Shown: one piece after another, positions 1-10,577 of the stretch
How the letters are laid out: every line of letters begins with the position of its first letter
Numbering within the stretch: position 1 is the first letter of the stretch
Source of the DNA: Euptelea pleiosperma
Taxonomy: Eukaryota; Streptophyta; Magnoliopsida; Ranunculales; Eupteleaceae
Reading direction: 5' to 3'
Assembly: GCA_035048495.1 (NCBI GenBank)
Contig: CM068546.1
Location: 13,832,435-13,896,434 of the forward strand
Length of the DNA: 64,000 nucleotides
Translations under genes and position numbers: made by a program
The notes under the pieces: model-generated
The model's database searches: none
The model's input: only the letters and a program-made list of their open reading frames with translations
What the model was told of the DNA's origin: nothing

Positions 1-985
1 ATGTTTGTGCATCACATAATACTAAAAGAAAACCAAAAGGATAAAGAAAAAAATGAAAAAATGATTAAAAGGTAAATCAACATAAACAGATGATAATAAC
101 AGGAAGATTAGAGCCTTCGTCTAAAGATGAGTACACCATGTGAATATGCTCTGCATATTTTCCAAGCTTCTTAACACTGTTAGAAAGACACGTGACATAG
201 GTGACAACTGTCATACTGTCCTCAAGGGTCTAGTGTAGCAACCTTCAAGAATTCAAACAGGAAATTCTCGATGCAATTGATTAATTAATACAATTGCCAA
301 GAAAGATAAAATAATTGGAATTGAAGAATGGATCGAACCCACGACATAATAAACAACAAAATTATGCACTGACTATTTCAAGAAATTGTGTTATATGATC
401 ATATTTAATCTGCACATTGTTTAAAGGTAAAATTATGCTAAAGACGTACATATCTCCCTACACACCTCTAAATTCGTCTGATCGTCTTCTCTTTTCTTAT
501 TTGGCTTTGCGCATGAGGTCAGCTTTGTAAGTCGGCTCGGATTGTTGGATAATCCTGTAGATCTCAGACCCCAGCTTGTGCTAGTGGTTGTTTCTTGTTG
601 TACTAGAAAAGCTCGACTTGGATGACTCTCTAGAACGATCCCATTTCGCTAAGATCCCAGCAAAGGTTATCCACCATTATTGATAACGATGAGAGTCGAT
701 CAACGATGATGAAGACACCAATATACTCTTAGTCAGCAGGTTGAAGGTCCCTTCACGGTGATGGACCAAACCCGACAGTCTAGACAACACGTCTAGAGAA
801 AGTCATGTATTGACGTGGTTGAGAACCAGGAAGCACGCATAATTTGGTTTGTGGAGGTGATCCTCGAGTTACGTGCAAGGGGTGGCACATGGACGGTGAT
901 CTAGGCAGAACCATTTTTAGCACCCACAATTTGCCCCCTCTCAAGTGATTGGGCAGTTCAATGTCTGGCCAGTTAAGCGGGGTAA
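1..985. other. Intergenic DNA, no gene seen
   Basis: No reading frame here has a recognisable domain. The minus strand from about 960 to 540 has a G-rich stretch followed by gene-like but stop-interrupted sequence, which could be an old retroelement leader. That is only an impression. Confidence 0.4.
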
Positions 986-993
986 CAATTAGC

Positions 994-1901
994 TAGGGCT
1001 GCACCTTGGGTGGGCTCAACCCAAGCCCGACGAGCTCAACCTAACGTTGGGTACGGGTTGGGTTGGCCCCTTCAGCACTCGGGCTCGGGCTCGGGCCTAG
1101 ATTTTGAAAACCCGATCAAAATCAGGTTGGGCTCGGGCTGAGGCTTTGGGCAACCTGACCCGACCCGAGTCCGATGAACACATGTAAACTCCTCTGCGAT
1201 CCCCAATCTCATCTCTCCCCTTCTAAGCTCCTCTTGTGGTTAGGGTTAGGGTTTTCACCCTCACCTTGTCGCTAGCCGCGCACCACCCTTACCTTGTTGA
1301 TGGACAAAAGTAAGAGATTGGTGGTAGTTGACCTAGACGATCCCCTCTTTATGAATACATGGGTGTTTACCTTTCTCTTCAGGGACCTTCTTGCGCTCGA
1401 GAATCACATTCCTTTCTTTGTTCTCCAATCCTTGTTCGATCTATCAGAAAAGCGAGTGGAGGAAACAGGTCCTTCCCTAATCACTCTTGCCTTGGAATTT
1501 TTTAATTATTTGTTGCAAGGGTTGAAAAAGTGATTGAGAGACTACGGGAAGCATTTACTTGACTTACTCAGACTGAGCTTCATTCCCTTGGCTGATCAAG
1601 ATCTCCAAAAAAATCAAATGGAAGCTGAGAGCAGGACCTCGCGCAGGAGTAAAAAAGAAGATCCTAATTCATCAACCCCAATGATTCAATGCGTGGAGTA
1701 AAAAAGAAGATCCTCTCTGTTTGTCCTCTTCTCCCACCGCCCAACCCGACCAACTTGATGAACCCAACCAACCCGATCAGGTTGGGCTCGGCCTTAACAT
1801 ATGAGGCCCGACCTTGGGTTGGGCTTGGGCTCGGGTTGGATGATCTAAAGGTCGGGTTGGGCTCGGGTTGACCGACCCAACCAGCCCAAGTTGCAGCCCT
1901 A
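994..1901. mobile_element. Non-autonomous hAT element with captured DUF247 fragment
   Basis: The left end reads TAGGGCTGCACCTTGGG and the right end, reverse-complemented, reads TAGGGCTGCAACTTGGG. They are flanked by a perfect 8-bp direct repeat, CAATTAGC (986-993 and 1902-1909). An 8-bp duplication with TAGGG-type termini is the signature of hAT insertions. About 190 bp at the left end and about 160 bp at the right end are built from degenerate GGGTTGGGCTCGGG blocks, as is usual for hAT subterminal regions. No transposase is present, so mobilisation would need an enzyme supplied in trans. The interior holds a DUF247-like gene fragment. A second member of the family ends at 11775. Confidence 0.88.
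1294..1701 (+). pseudogene. DUF247-domain gene fragment inside the hAT element
   Basis: The open frame 1294-1533 (79 codons) contains RDLLALENHIPFFVL at residues 30-44, preceded by DPLF and a Trp. This arrangement is the hallmark of plant DUF247 proteins, which have a D-P-[IL]-F block followed by RDLLLLENQIPFFVL. After an in-frame TGA at 1531-1533 the same frame continues with KHLLDLLRLSFIP, another DUF247-like segment, and runs to a TAA near 1699. Full DUF247 proteins are usually 400-600 residues with a C-terminal membrane segment, so only an N-terminal part is here. The fragment lies wholly within the hAT ends and is on the element's plus strand. Its own start codon is arbitrary, since the true N-terminus is missing. 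It is probably non-functional, although a transcript driven by the transposon cannot be excluded. Some DUF247 genes act in grass self-incompatibility, but nothing here supports such a role. Confidence 0.82.
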
Positions 1902-1984
1902 CAATTAGCCTTGTAACCGCTGAGCTACGGGCCACATGTGACTCTGTGGTAGACGTTGAAACATCGGGCCGACATACAATAATC

Positions 1985-2870
1985 GGCACTAATTACTCCG
2001 ACTCAAGGGGTTCCTCTCAAAGAAGGGTAAAGAGGCGGCCCTAGTAGTCTAGAAACCCAAGTTCCGAGCTCCTAATGGCAGGGGTTCCTCTCGGAGAAGG
2101 TCATGGCCTTGACCAGGAACGAGCTAGCTTGGTTACATACAAGTTTATTCCTCACATGATGCCCTGGCTTTGTAGAAGAGCCCGACCTTCCTTGAAGAAC
2201 ACTTGTACTGCCATCTATATTATGTAAATCCCTCTTTCTTTGCTTCTTTTTTTACCCATCTCAGCTTTTTGTTGACAAGTCAACTATATTTCAGGTTATG
2301 GCTTACGGGTCCTTCCTAATTAGATGACTTCAAGATGAGTCTGTGTTTAACTTTAATTTGGCTCTAAAATTCGAGGAAAAGAAGGATGCCATGAAGGAGA
2401 TCGCTACCGTGGCCGAGGCAACTAAGGCATGGGAGAACTTGGAGGCAATGAGGGTGGTAAACCAAAGCTTGGAGTCAGACTTAGCCAAGACACGATCCGA
2501 CCTAGAACAACTGCGAGGGGAGCGCACGTCTTGGGTAGAAGAGGTTCGGATTTTCAACAAGGATTTTGAGGCACAATTCCTGAAGGTGAAAAGTATGAAG
2601 CTCTAAAACCAAGCTTCAGAAGTCGGAAGAGAATCACCCAACTTCAACAGCATATCTCTGGGATGCATGGTTGAAAGTCCTCAGTCTCCATTGGACGTTC
2701 TGTACTGAGACCAAGTTGACACAAGCAAGTCTACTCGATCTCGGGACCAACTCAGTTGAGACGATGAGAAATCTAGGTGCAAAAGGGGATGTCTTAAGCG
2801 CGACAGCCCGAGACAATATGTCTCTGTCTTTCAAGACTGAGTTGACTCAGCCTGACTTGGCAAGACTTTA
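1985..2870 (+). pseudogene. Remnant of a retroelement accessory ORF with coiled coil
   Basis: The frame 2343-2606 is rich in Glu, Lys, Ala and Leu with heptad-like spacing, so a coiled coil is likely. It is preceded by a pyrimidine-rich stretch ending TTTCAG (2288-2294), which looks like a splice acceptor. The same arrangement, a short intron ending in CAG followed by a coiled-coil exon, is present in the antisense accessory ORF of the Tat element at 27.6-29.6 kb. I infer that this is a decayed piece of a related accessory ORF. A frame at 2671-2871 continues weakly. No catalytic domain is visible. Confidence 0.4.
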
Positions 2871-3259
2871 AACCATGTTGGGATGGCATCGAGTTCAACT
2901 CTAACTCCCCCTATAAGTCTACCTATTTGACCTAGAGGCCTAAGCACGTATAGCACTGCTGAGATTCCTCAAACCCAATCCGTCAAGCCTAAGACCGATA
3001 AAGAGCTTGAGGACCTGGTTCACACTATTGAGGAGCACGTTGGGCTTGCAACTCTTGAAGGATCGGCTAATGAGAAAACCATCTAGGAACCAAGGAGATC
3101 TACTCCATAAAGTGAAAGCCTTGCATCAAAAGTCAGATGCCTTGAGTAGAGAAATTACTAACCTTATGTCAAGGGCACCCAGACTCAAAGGGCCCAAAAG
3201 AGAACTAAAAAGAGAAAGATCACATCTCATTCACCGCTTGTACAAATGGTGAAGAAACA

Positions 3260-3725
3260 GAACCCATATAAAAGATATAAGACCATGTGGGTGAGAAATG
3301 TCAAAGCAAAAGCTCTTCCTAAAATGTCAATAACCTCAATCACACTCTTAACTCATATCATAACGATACCACCTACGGACCCTAAAGCCATAAGATCACA
3401 CCACCCGTAGTCCTTAATACCCCATAACTCTTTAATGGTGCAATCACCCAACTTCTCCAATTTAGTCTCTTGAAGGATGATCATATTCAGCTCACAAGGT
3501 TTGATCAAATCCTTCACTACCACCCTCATAACCCTATTCCCCAAACACCTAACATTCCATGTCTAATCTTTATGGAATCTAAGGTTCTTCCTCCCTCTCC
3601 TATGTTTGCCTTCCAAAGAAGCCTCCCCTAAATTCAACTTGCATGCAATACTATGAACCTCTCTTAAGAGCTTAGGAGACTTTGCCACATCATTGGAAAT
3701 AGTACTCCCCACTTGAGAGCTTCAA
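3260..3725 (-). pseudogene. LINE (L1-type) ORF2 endonuclease fragment
   Basis: Read on the minus strand, sequence starting near 3560 gives WNVRCLGNRV, then IILQETKLEKL and SVGGIVMI. These are the opening blocks of the APE-type endonuclease of plant L1 LINEs (WNVRGLG, QETK with catalytic Glu, GGI). A TGA replaces the Trp expected after GGIVMI near 3352. Upstream sequence (3570-3725) resembles the ORF1-ORF2 junction of such elements. Reverse transcriptase is absent. The fragment abuts the Copia LTR that starts at 3728, so the Copia element probably inserted into or beside it. Confidence 0.78.
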
Positions 3726-3727
3726 AG

Positions 3728-3949
3728 TGTTATCATATATGTAGAAATAAGTATTTTATATGTATCAGGGGTAATTCTGTAAATACCCCCCTTGAGGGTT
3801 ATATTTGTCTTTCATGTTATTTCAATAAGATTTATGGAGTCATTGTGACCTAATCACAATGACATCCTTCTTCCGGTTCCCTCTCTTTATCTCTTTCTCT
3901 CTTTAGCAGTTCAACTTAAACCTAACCCTAACCCTAATTTAGCAATTCA
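3728..3949 (+). repeat. 5' LTR of the plus-strand Copia element
   Basis: It starts TGTTATC and ends ATTCA, giving TG...CA borders, and is 222 bp long. The 3' part is pyrimidine-rich (CTCTTTATCTC) and contains short CCTAA repeats. It lies directly upstream of the primer-binding site. No partner LTR survives. Confidence 0.7.
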
Positions 3950-3952
3950 ACT

Positions 3953-3965
3953 TGGTATCAGAGCC
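3953..3965 (+). other. Copia primer-binding site
   Basis: TGGTATCAGAGCC is complementary to the 3' end of plant initiator-Met tRNA, the standard primer of Copia elements. It lies 3 bp after the LTR end, which supports that border. Confidence 0.88.
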
Positions 3966-4759
3966 ACAACTGATCGATCGCCGGAGGATATTGACGGAAA
4001 CAGCACTGTTGTCTTACTATACCGTACGGCTGACGTCATAAGCCGTACTGACACGCATCCCAAGGTCTCAACACCCAACTCGAGGTCTATCAAGAACTTC
4101 TCCTAATAGATCTTGATTTTTCAAGATTTTTGGTTATTTTTGCGGGATTTTTAGGGCTGTTCTTGATGGTTTTTTGGACCTTCTCCAAAAAATCGTGATC
4201 ATCTCCTTTTCAAACCAGTCGATTTTTCTCTCTTCTTAGGGTTTCTTGATGGGATTTGTTGGTCATTATAAGTCCCTTCCAATCTTAGGAACCCATTGAA
4301 TCCAGCCATAGGTGATTCCATGGCTGATTGAAGTTTGTGGAGCGAAAATCCCCCCCCCCCTCCCCCATAGTTACCACCAGTACCCTTTTTGGGGTTTTCT
4401 GGGATGTCGGTTGGGTATTAAACCCACTTCTCTACTCCTCCTTGCTTCATATCTATAGCGCTTTGAGAGCTTCCTCTGATTCCTTCACCGTTTGTGTGAG
4501 TTTTTTACATTACTGCCGGCGACTTCTATAGGAGTATTGGGCTGCGATTTTAGTCTAGCAACAACTCATCCCTCTTTTTTCAGCATCTTAATAGCCTCTT
4601 TGGTTATAGGAGAGGATTCTTGAGTCCTACATGCCTATCAGGACCTATTAGGATGGTTTTCTGGCCTTCGGTGTGGTTCTTTAGCCTTGTTCTGGCCCTC
4701 AAGTGATTATTTGTGTCATTCTGGTACTCCTATATAGTTGTTCTTGGCCATAGTTCTTC

Positions 4760-6655
4760 ATGGCAGATCCTCCACCTCCCGTGGTTACTCCACCTTCCTT
4801 GGCCTCTCCTTCAGAGTAGAAGTAAGCACAGAAAATCCCTCCACTGGTATTGGAGGCCCTATGGTGCATCACTTGGCTTATGAGAATCCCAGTTTACAGA
4901 TCACCTCAGTGAAGTTAGACGGCAAGAACTACTTACGCTGGGCTCAGGCTACATGGTTGTTCATTGGGGGCCGTAGGAAACTTGGTCACGCTACGGGAGA
5001 TATAGTTTAGCCTCCCAAAACTGATCCCTCGTACCGACAGTAGGAGACAGATGACCTTACTGTCATGTCTTGGCTCATCAACTCTATGGAGCCGGATATC
5101 AACCAAAGTTTCTTATTCATGCGCACAGCACGAGAGGTCTGGGAGATTACTTAGAAAACCTACTCAGAGCAGCAGAATGCAGGACGGGTTTTTCAACTAA
5201 GGTAGAGTATCTCCCACTTTCAACAGGAGGAGAAGTCCCTTTCTCAGTACTATACTGCTCTTCACACCATGTGGCAAGAGCTCGATCATTATTACTCTTA
5301 TCAGCCTCTTCACCCAGGAGAGATTGCTCCCTACCAGCGGTATATGGAGAAGGGTCGGATTTTTTATTTTCTTGATGGGCTCAATCCATCTTATGAGCTT
5401 GCTCGTGTTCAGATCTTGAGTAGCAGGATGGATCTTCCCTCTCTCAGCGAGGTGTATGCCTATCTTCAGAGCGAGGAAAGTAGGCGGATCTCCCTTCCGA
5501 GCGAGCACCTTCCAGAGCGATCAGCACTAGTTGCTTCTCCTGCATACCAGCCTCAGTAGTCACAGCAGCCTCAGAGAGGTCTATATTTTCAGACTCCTGT
5601 CTCAGCACCTTCTTATGCTCCTACTAGACCTTCTGGGAAGTCCTTGACTAAAGAGCAGCCCAAGTGCGATTTCTGTGGCAAGTTAGGGCATGTGTGTGCC
5701 AAATGTTGGAAGTTACATGGTCGCCCTAGCCAGCCACGGTCTTCTGGTGCTCATACTGCCAGTGTGGATACTTAGGTTTCTCCTCCTGGACAGTCTCTGC
5801 TGATCTCTCCGACTTTAGCTCCTCCTGGTGGTCTCTCAGCCACAGAGCTTGCAGACCTTCAACGATTGCTTCAACAGCTAGATGGTCCTTCTGCCACATC
5901 ATCCACCTCCTTTGCCTAGTCAAGTAACCCTAGACCTACTCATCATGTGTCCCTTCCATCGTCCAGTCCCACTTAGATCATTGATTCAGGGGCTTCAGAA
6001 CACATGACGGGCATGTCTTCCTTATTTTCCAGCTACACTATATGTTCTGGCCGGGATAAGGTGAAGACAGTTGATGGCACCTTATCCTCCGTGTCTGGGA
6101 AAAGGAGCATCCTTCCCTCTCCTAAACTATCTCTTTCATCTGTTTTGCATGTTCCTAAATTTACTTCTAACCCACTTTCTGTTAGTGCTTTGACTTAATC
6201 CCTAAACTGTAGTGTCACTTTTTCCCCTACTTCTTGTGTCTTTCAGGACCTCGAGACGAGGAGGACGATTGGCACTGGACATGAAGCGCATGACCTCTAC
6301 CTTCTGAATGGACGCCTTCCTGAGCCCACAGCACTACAGTCTTCTGCTAGTAGTAGTAGTAGTAGTAGGATAGATGTTATTTTGCGCTGGCATGCCAGTC
6401 TGGGGCATGTTTCTTTTCAGTATCTTAATCTTTTATTTCCTAGTTTGTTTGTTTCAGTTTCTTTTTCGGCTTTACACTGTGAGACTTGTGAGCTCTCCAA
6501 GCATTGTAGATCGAATTATCCCTCCAGAAGTAATAGAAGTTCTACTTGTTTTTGACATTGTGCATTCTGATGTATGGGGCCCTTCCCCCACTACTTCTAT
6601 CTTTGGCTTCCGCTATTTTGTTTCTTTTGTTGATGATCATACTAGGTATACATGG
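4760..6655 (+). pseudogene. Copia gag-protease-integrase, broken
   Basis: Gag probably begins at 4760 (MADPPPPV), in a frame that stops soon and shifts. From 4861 a UBN2/gag-like region follows (LDGKNYLRWAQ, MSWLINSMEP, YYTALHTMWQELD, FLDGLNPSYE). A CCHC zinc knuckle lies near 5665-5710 (CDFCGKLGHVCAKCW). The protease motif IIDSGASEHMTG lies near 5978-6010. The integrase zinc-finger region (WHASLGHVS, CETCELSKHC) and the beginning of the core (IVHSDVWGPSPTTSIFGF, FVDDHTRYTW) end at 6655. Many TAG codons interrupt the gag frame, often where Gln is expected, and the integrase frame shifts near 6535. The protein cannot be made intact. Confidence 0.85.
6342..6368 (+). repeat. (AGT)n microsatellite in Copia pol
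   Basis: A run of TAG/AGT triplets encodes a poly-Ser stretch between the protease and integrase zinc-finger regions. It probably arose by slippage. Confidence 0.75.
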
Positions 6656-6865
6656 TGTTGTAATCTTGGATCGTACCCAGGATAAGAGATTAGGATTAGG
6701 GATGAAAGAGAGGAAAGGAAAAGAGAATTAGGGGAAGAGGAGAAATCGTGTAGAGCTTAGAATAGCCTACACGATTTCACCCAATATATATATTAAGTGA
6801 AGTTTTACAATATTACAAGGGCCCCCTATAGAATATAAGATATTACAAGTAGGTCCCTGACAACA
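6656..6865 (-). repeat. 3' LTR of the minus-strand Copia element
   Basis: On the minus strand it begins TGTTGTCAGG and ends ATTACAACA, with inverted termini TGTTGT/ACAACA, and is 210 bp long. It follows directly after a polypurine tract. The 5 bp outside the outer edge (CATGG, 6651-6655) should be the target duplication, but the partner end is lost. Confidence 0.83.
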
Positions 6866-6876
6866 CTCCCCCTCAA
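6866..6876 (-). other. Polypurine tract of the minus-strand Copia
   Basis: On the minus strand TTGAGGGGGAG immediately precedes the TGTTGTC start of the LTR. This is the classical Copia plus-strand primer. Confidence 0.85.
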
Positions 6877-9620
6877 GCTGGTACGAAGATATCTATCATG
6901 CCCAGCTTGGATAACAGGTGCTCTAAGATCCCTTTAGTAACACCTTTAGTTAACACATCTGCAACTTGATCAGCAGTATGGACATACGATGTGCAAATAA
7001 GCCCCTGACCAAGCTTCTCTTTGATGAAGTGACGGTCTACCTCAATGTGCTTTGTCCTGTCGTGTTGAACTGGATTATGAGCAATGCTGATGGCTGCTTT
7101 ATTGTCACAATACAGTTGCATAGACCCTTTGACACGATATCCGAGCTCACTGAGCATAGTCTTCAACCATAGAAGCTCACATACACCATGAGCCATTAAA
7201 AGGTACTCTGCTTCAGCACTGGAGCGGGCGACAACTGGTTGCTTCTTGCTGTGCCAAGACACCAAATTACCTCCCACATACGTGCAGTACCTTGATGTGG
7301 AACGTCTGTTAGTGACTGAACTTGCCTATATAAGCTTCAACTCGCAAGTGTCCATTCTTACTAAAAAGGAGACCCTTCCCTGGAGCCCCCTTAAGATAGC
7401 GTAACACTCGGTGTGCTGCCTCAAGATGTGGAGAGCGAAGGGCATGCATGAACTGACTGATGACACTGACTGCGTATGCAATATCTGGTCGTGTCAGCGA
7501 AAGGTAGATGAGACGCCCAACAAGTCTCTGGAATTGGCCTATATCAGCAATGGGATCCCCATCAACAGGATTCAGCCAATGTTGCTGCTCTATAGGCGTA
7601 TCGGCTGGTTTAGCTCCCAAGTTTCCTGACTCTCGAAGGAGATCAAGTACATACTTTCTCTGTGAAATGAACACACCCTACTTTGACCTAGCAACCTCAA
7701 TGCCCAGAAAGTATCTCAAGGTTCCTAGATCCTTGATTTCGAACTCTGTGCCGAGGTATTTTTTCAATTTGCAAACCTCATCTAGGTCATCTCCCGTGAC
7801 CACGATATCATCCACATACACAATAAGAGCAGTAAGACGACCTTGACTTCTCTTAATGAAAAGAGTGTGGTCCGCCTGACTCTGCGAGTAGCCAATCTTC
7901 TTGACTGCGGAACTGAACCTCTCGAACCAAGCCTTGGGTGACTGTTTAAGCCCATACAAGGCTTTCTTCAGTCTGCACACAAGTTCCTTACTCCCAGTCG
8001 GACTGAACCCCGGAGGACCTGTCATGTAGACCTCTTCCTCTAGATCACCATGGAGGAAGGCATTCTTGACATCCAACTGGTGGAGGGGCCAAGAAAAATT
8101 TGCCGCGAAAGATAACAGAACTCGAACTGAGTTCATCTTGGCCACAGGAGCAAATGTCTCCTGGTAGTCAATCCCATAAGTCTGTGTGTACCCTTTTGCA
8201 ACGAGACGGGCCTTGTACCTGTCGATGCTTCCATCCGCTTTGTGTTTCACTGTATATACCCATTTGCACCCCACCAGTTTCTTTCCTCTAGGCAATGGAA
8301 CCAAATCCCAAATACCATTCTTTTCTAGAGCTGTCATCTCCTCTAGCATGGCTGCTTTCCACAGAGGCTGGCTGAGGGCATCTGAGACACCGGATGGCAG
8401 AGCGACACTGGATAGGGAAGTAGCAAATGCCCTGTAGGATGGTGAGAGCTGTTGATAGAAAACAAAGTGAGAGATAGGGTGCTTGGTAACACAGTTCCGA
8501 ACACCCTTCCGATGAGCAATAGGTACATCAATGTCTATGGGAAGGATAGTAGAAGGAACAACAGAAATATCGTCATGAGGATCACTGAGGACACGATTAC
8601 TTGGATCAAGTTGGATTTCCTGGCAATGAGCTTGGATGGTGGACTGTTTCTCTTTTTGATGTCGTCTGGCATATGTCTTCAACTGTGGATCCTGTGGCAT
8701 AGTGTCAGTAGGAGATGAGGACAAGGGTACAGGAAACTCATCAGGCAAATCAAGGGGTACTGGTTGAAGAATCTCCCCCTGTGGAGGTATCGGACTCTCG
8801 TCAATACTCCCAAGCTCCCCCTGAAGAGAAGTCCGATCAACTGAGAAGAAGGGAAGACTCTCAAAGAAGGTAACATCTAGAGAAACAAACCGACGACGGG
8901 TAGAGGGATGGAAACACCGATATCCCTTCTGAGTGGACGAATAGCCAAGGAACACACATCGAACGGCTTTCGGATCTAACTTGTCCTTCCTGTGATGGGC
9001 GTGAACATAGCAAACACAACCAAAGACCTTAGGTGGAATGGAGAACACAGGACAGGAAGGAAACAGGAGTGAAAGGGGAGACTTCGACCCCAAGACACGA
9101 GAGGGCATCCGATTTATCAAGTAGGATGCCGTCAACACTGCGTCAGCCCAATAACCCTTGGGTTCCCTAATACCAAGAAGAAGTGCCCTAGCAACCTCCA
9201 GGACATGGTGATGCTTTCGCTCAACGGTCCCATTCTGTTGAGGTGTATCGGCACATGAAATCTGATGAAGAATTCCATGCACCTCAAAGTAGGAGGCAAG
9301 GCCACTGTACATGTATTCCCCCCCATTGTCAGTGCATAGGACTTTTAGGGTGGTGCCCAATTGATTGCACACCATTTTATGGAAGGTCTGAAAGATAGTA
9401 TGCACCTCATTTTTTGATTTCATAAGGTAGATCCAAGTGTAACGACTGTAGTCATCCACAAAAACCACAAAGTAGCGAAAACTAAAGATAGAAGTGGTGG
9501 GATTGGGTCCCCAAACATCAGAGTGTACAAGCTGTAAAGGAAACAAACTTTTTTTATTACTGGTCGGAAAAGACACCCGACATTGTTTTGCAAGTACACA
9601 AGTTTCACAGTTGAACTCAA
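6873..9620 (-). pseudogene. Copia pol: integrase, reverse transcriptase, RNase H (broken)
   Basis: A 632-codon open stretch (9576-7678) carries the integrase core (HSDVWGPNPT, CTDNGGEYM, QQNGTVERKHH) and the Copia RT (KWVYTVKHKADG, DVKNAFLHGDL, YVDDIVVTGDD near residue 588). A single TAG at 7675-7677 separates it from KYVLDLLRESG and RPDIAYAVSVISQFM. A short deletion and frameshift near 7315-7330 remove the DADWAG block that carries an RNase H catalytic Asp. The frame then resumes with SKKQPVVARSSAEAEY, CDNKAAISIAHNPV and KHIEVDRHFIKEKL. The 5' end starts within the integrase zinc-finger region (FNCETCVLAKQC, near 9600). Despite the long open part, the enzyme is inactive as encoded. Confidence 0.92.
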
Positions 9621-9806
9621 ATTTTAGGAGAAAAAGGAAAACTGTGAAAATTAGGGTTTGAGATGAGGTTAGGGGTTTCTATTATTACCGCAGGGATCTA
9701 GGAGTGTTTGGGGGTTGTGGTCAGGGTTTTGGGAGGGTTTAGAGTGTCATAGGGAGAACTAGTATAGGAAGGTTACTATTCATGCGGCACTATTCATGTG
9801 GCCATG

Positions 9807-10577
9807 GTTTAAAAAGGCGGAAGAGGCGTATGCCTCGAGGCAAGGCGGTAAGTAAAAGCCTCGAGGTTATAGCCTCGAGGTACCAAACTTGGTGAGGCGT
9901 ACGCCTCGAGGCGCAACTGAGGCTTAAGCCTTAGTTTAGGTGGTAAATCCCTAAATCATGGGGCTATTTTTTCTGTTCTTTTTTGCTTATTTCTGTTTTT
10001 TTTTTTTTTTAAATACACCATCTACTACTCTTCTATGCTAAAAATGACCTACAAGGTCCATATTGGTTTATCCAAAACTTTCATTTTTTGAGAGAACTCC
10101 TAAATCTACTATTTGAACCCTAGTTTTTCCCATTTTAGAGAAATCCTCCTAAAGAGCTCAAATATTATCAGAATCACAATCTGTCACTTCCTACAGTTTT
10201 CTTGTGAGGAACCTCACAAAACTCAAGCAAGAAATTAAAGCATTGGAGAATTTTTTAGGTATGTGACCATATTTTGGGTTTTTGCCTTATTTTTCATAAA
10301 TACATGTAAAATTGTATTATTTTTCCTTCTTTAATTGTTTGTTTTTGTTGTTCTTTTGTAATATGATTGAAGATGGTGAGAGGGTTTCTAAGAAACTCTT
10401 GTTTTTTCTCAAGCATTCCCAAGAGCGTCGCTCCTAAAGTAAAAGTTATAGCCTCAATTACTTTTATGCTTATTTAAGTTATTTTTTCACATGAAATGTT
10501 ATTTCTGATTTTTGTAGAATTAATTATATTTTGTTAGAATTTTAAACGCCTCAGTTCCCGAACTAGCCTTTTTAAAC
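9807..10577. mobile_element. Inverted-repeat DNA element with GTTTAAAAAGGC ends
   Basis: The perfect 12-bp inverted repeat GTTTAAAAAGGC (9807-9818) and GCCTTTTTAAAC (10566-10577) bounds 771 bp. The left subterminal region has repeated CCTCGAGG and GAGGCGTA(T/C)GCCTC blocks, which are short palindromes of the kind transposases bind. A possible degenerate 8-bp target duplication is TGGCCATG/TTTGCATG (5 of 8 match). It lies inside a stretch of repeated CACTATTCATG words. No transposase is present. hAT is the likeliest class. Confidence 0.6.

Larger units (their letters stand above)
3728..6655 (+). mobile_element. Ty1/Copia retrotransposon, 5' part, truncated in integrase
   Basis: Order on the plus strand: LTR (3728-3949), primer-binding site, gag, zinc knuckle, protease, and the start of integrase. 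The element stops at 6655 where another Copia LTR begins. Reverse transcriptase, RNase H and the 3' LTR are missing. The rest of the element is not found beyond 9620, so a deletion must have followed the nested insertion. Confidence 0.85.
6656..9620 (-). mobile_element. Ty1/Copia retrotransposon, 3' part, inserted in the first Copia
   Basis: Read on the minus strand: integrase from its CETC zinc-finger region, reverse transcriptase, RNase H, polypurine tract, then the 3' LTR. The LTR outer edge falls inside the integrase codons of the plus-strand Copia, so this element is the younger of the two. The 5' LTR, gag and protease are absent. At 9620 the homology stops abruptly. Confidence 0.87.

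Noticed and set aside
1905..1945. Minus-strand CCCGTAGCTCAGCGGTTAC resembling the D-arm of a tRNA
   Set aside because: No anticodon arm or B box (GGTTCGA) follows at tRNA distance, even when the hAT insertion is removed.
3918..3940. CCTAACCCTAACCCTAA, telomere-like
   Set aside because: Only about three units and the plant repeat would be CCCTAAA. It sits at an LTR end and looks incidental.
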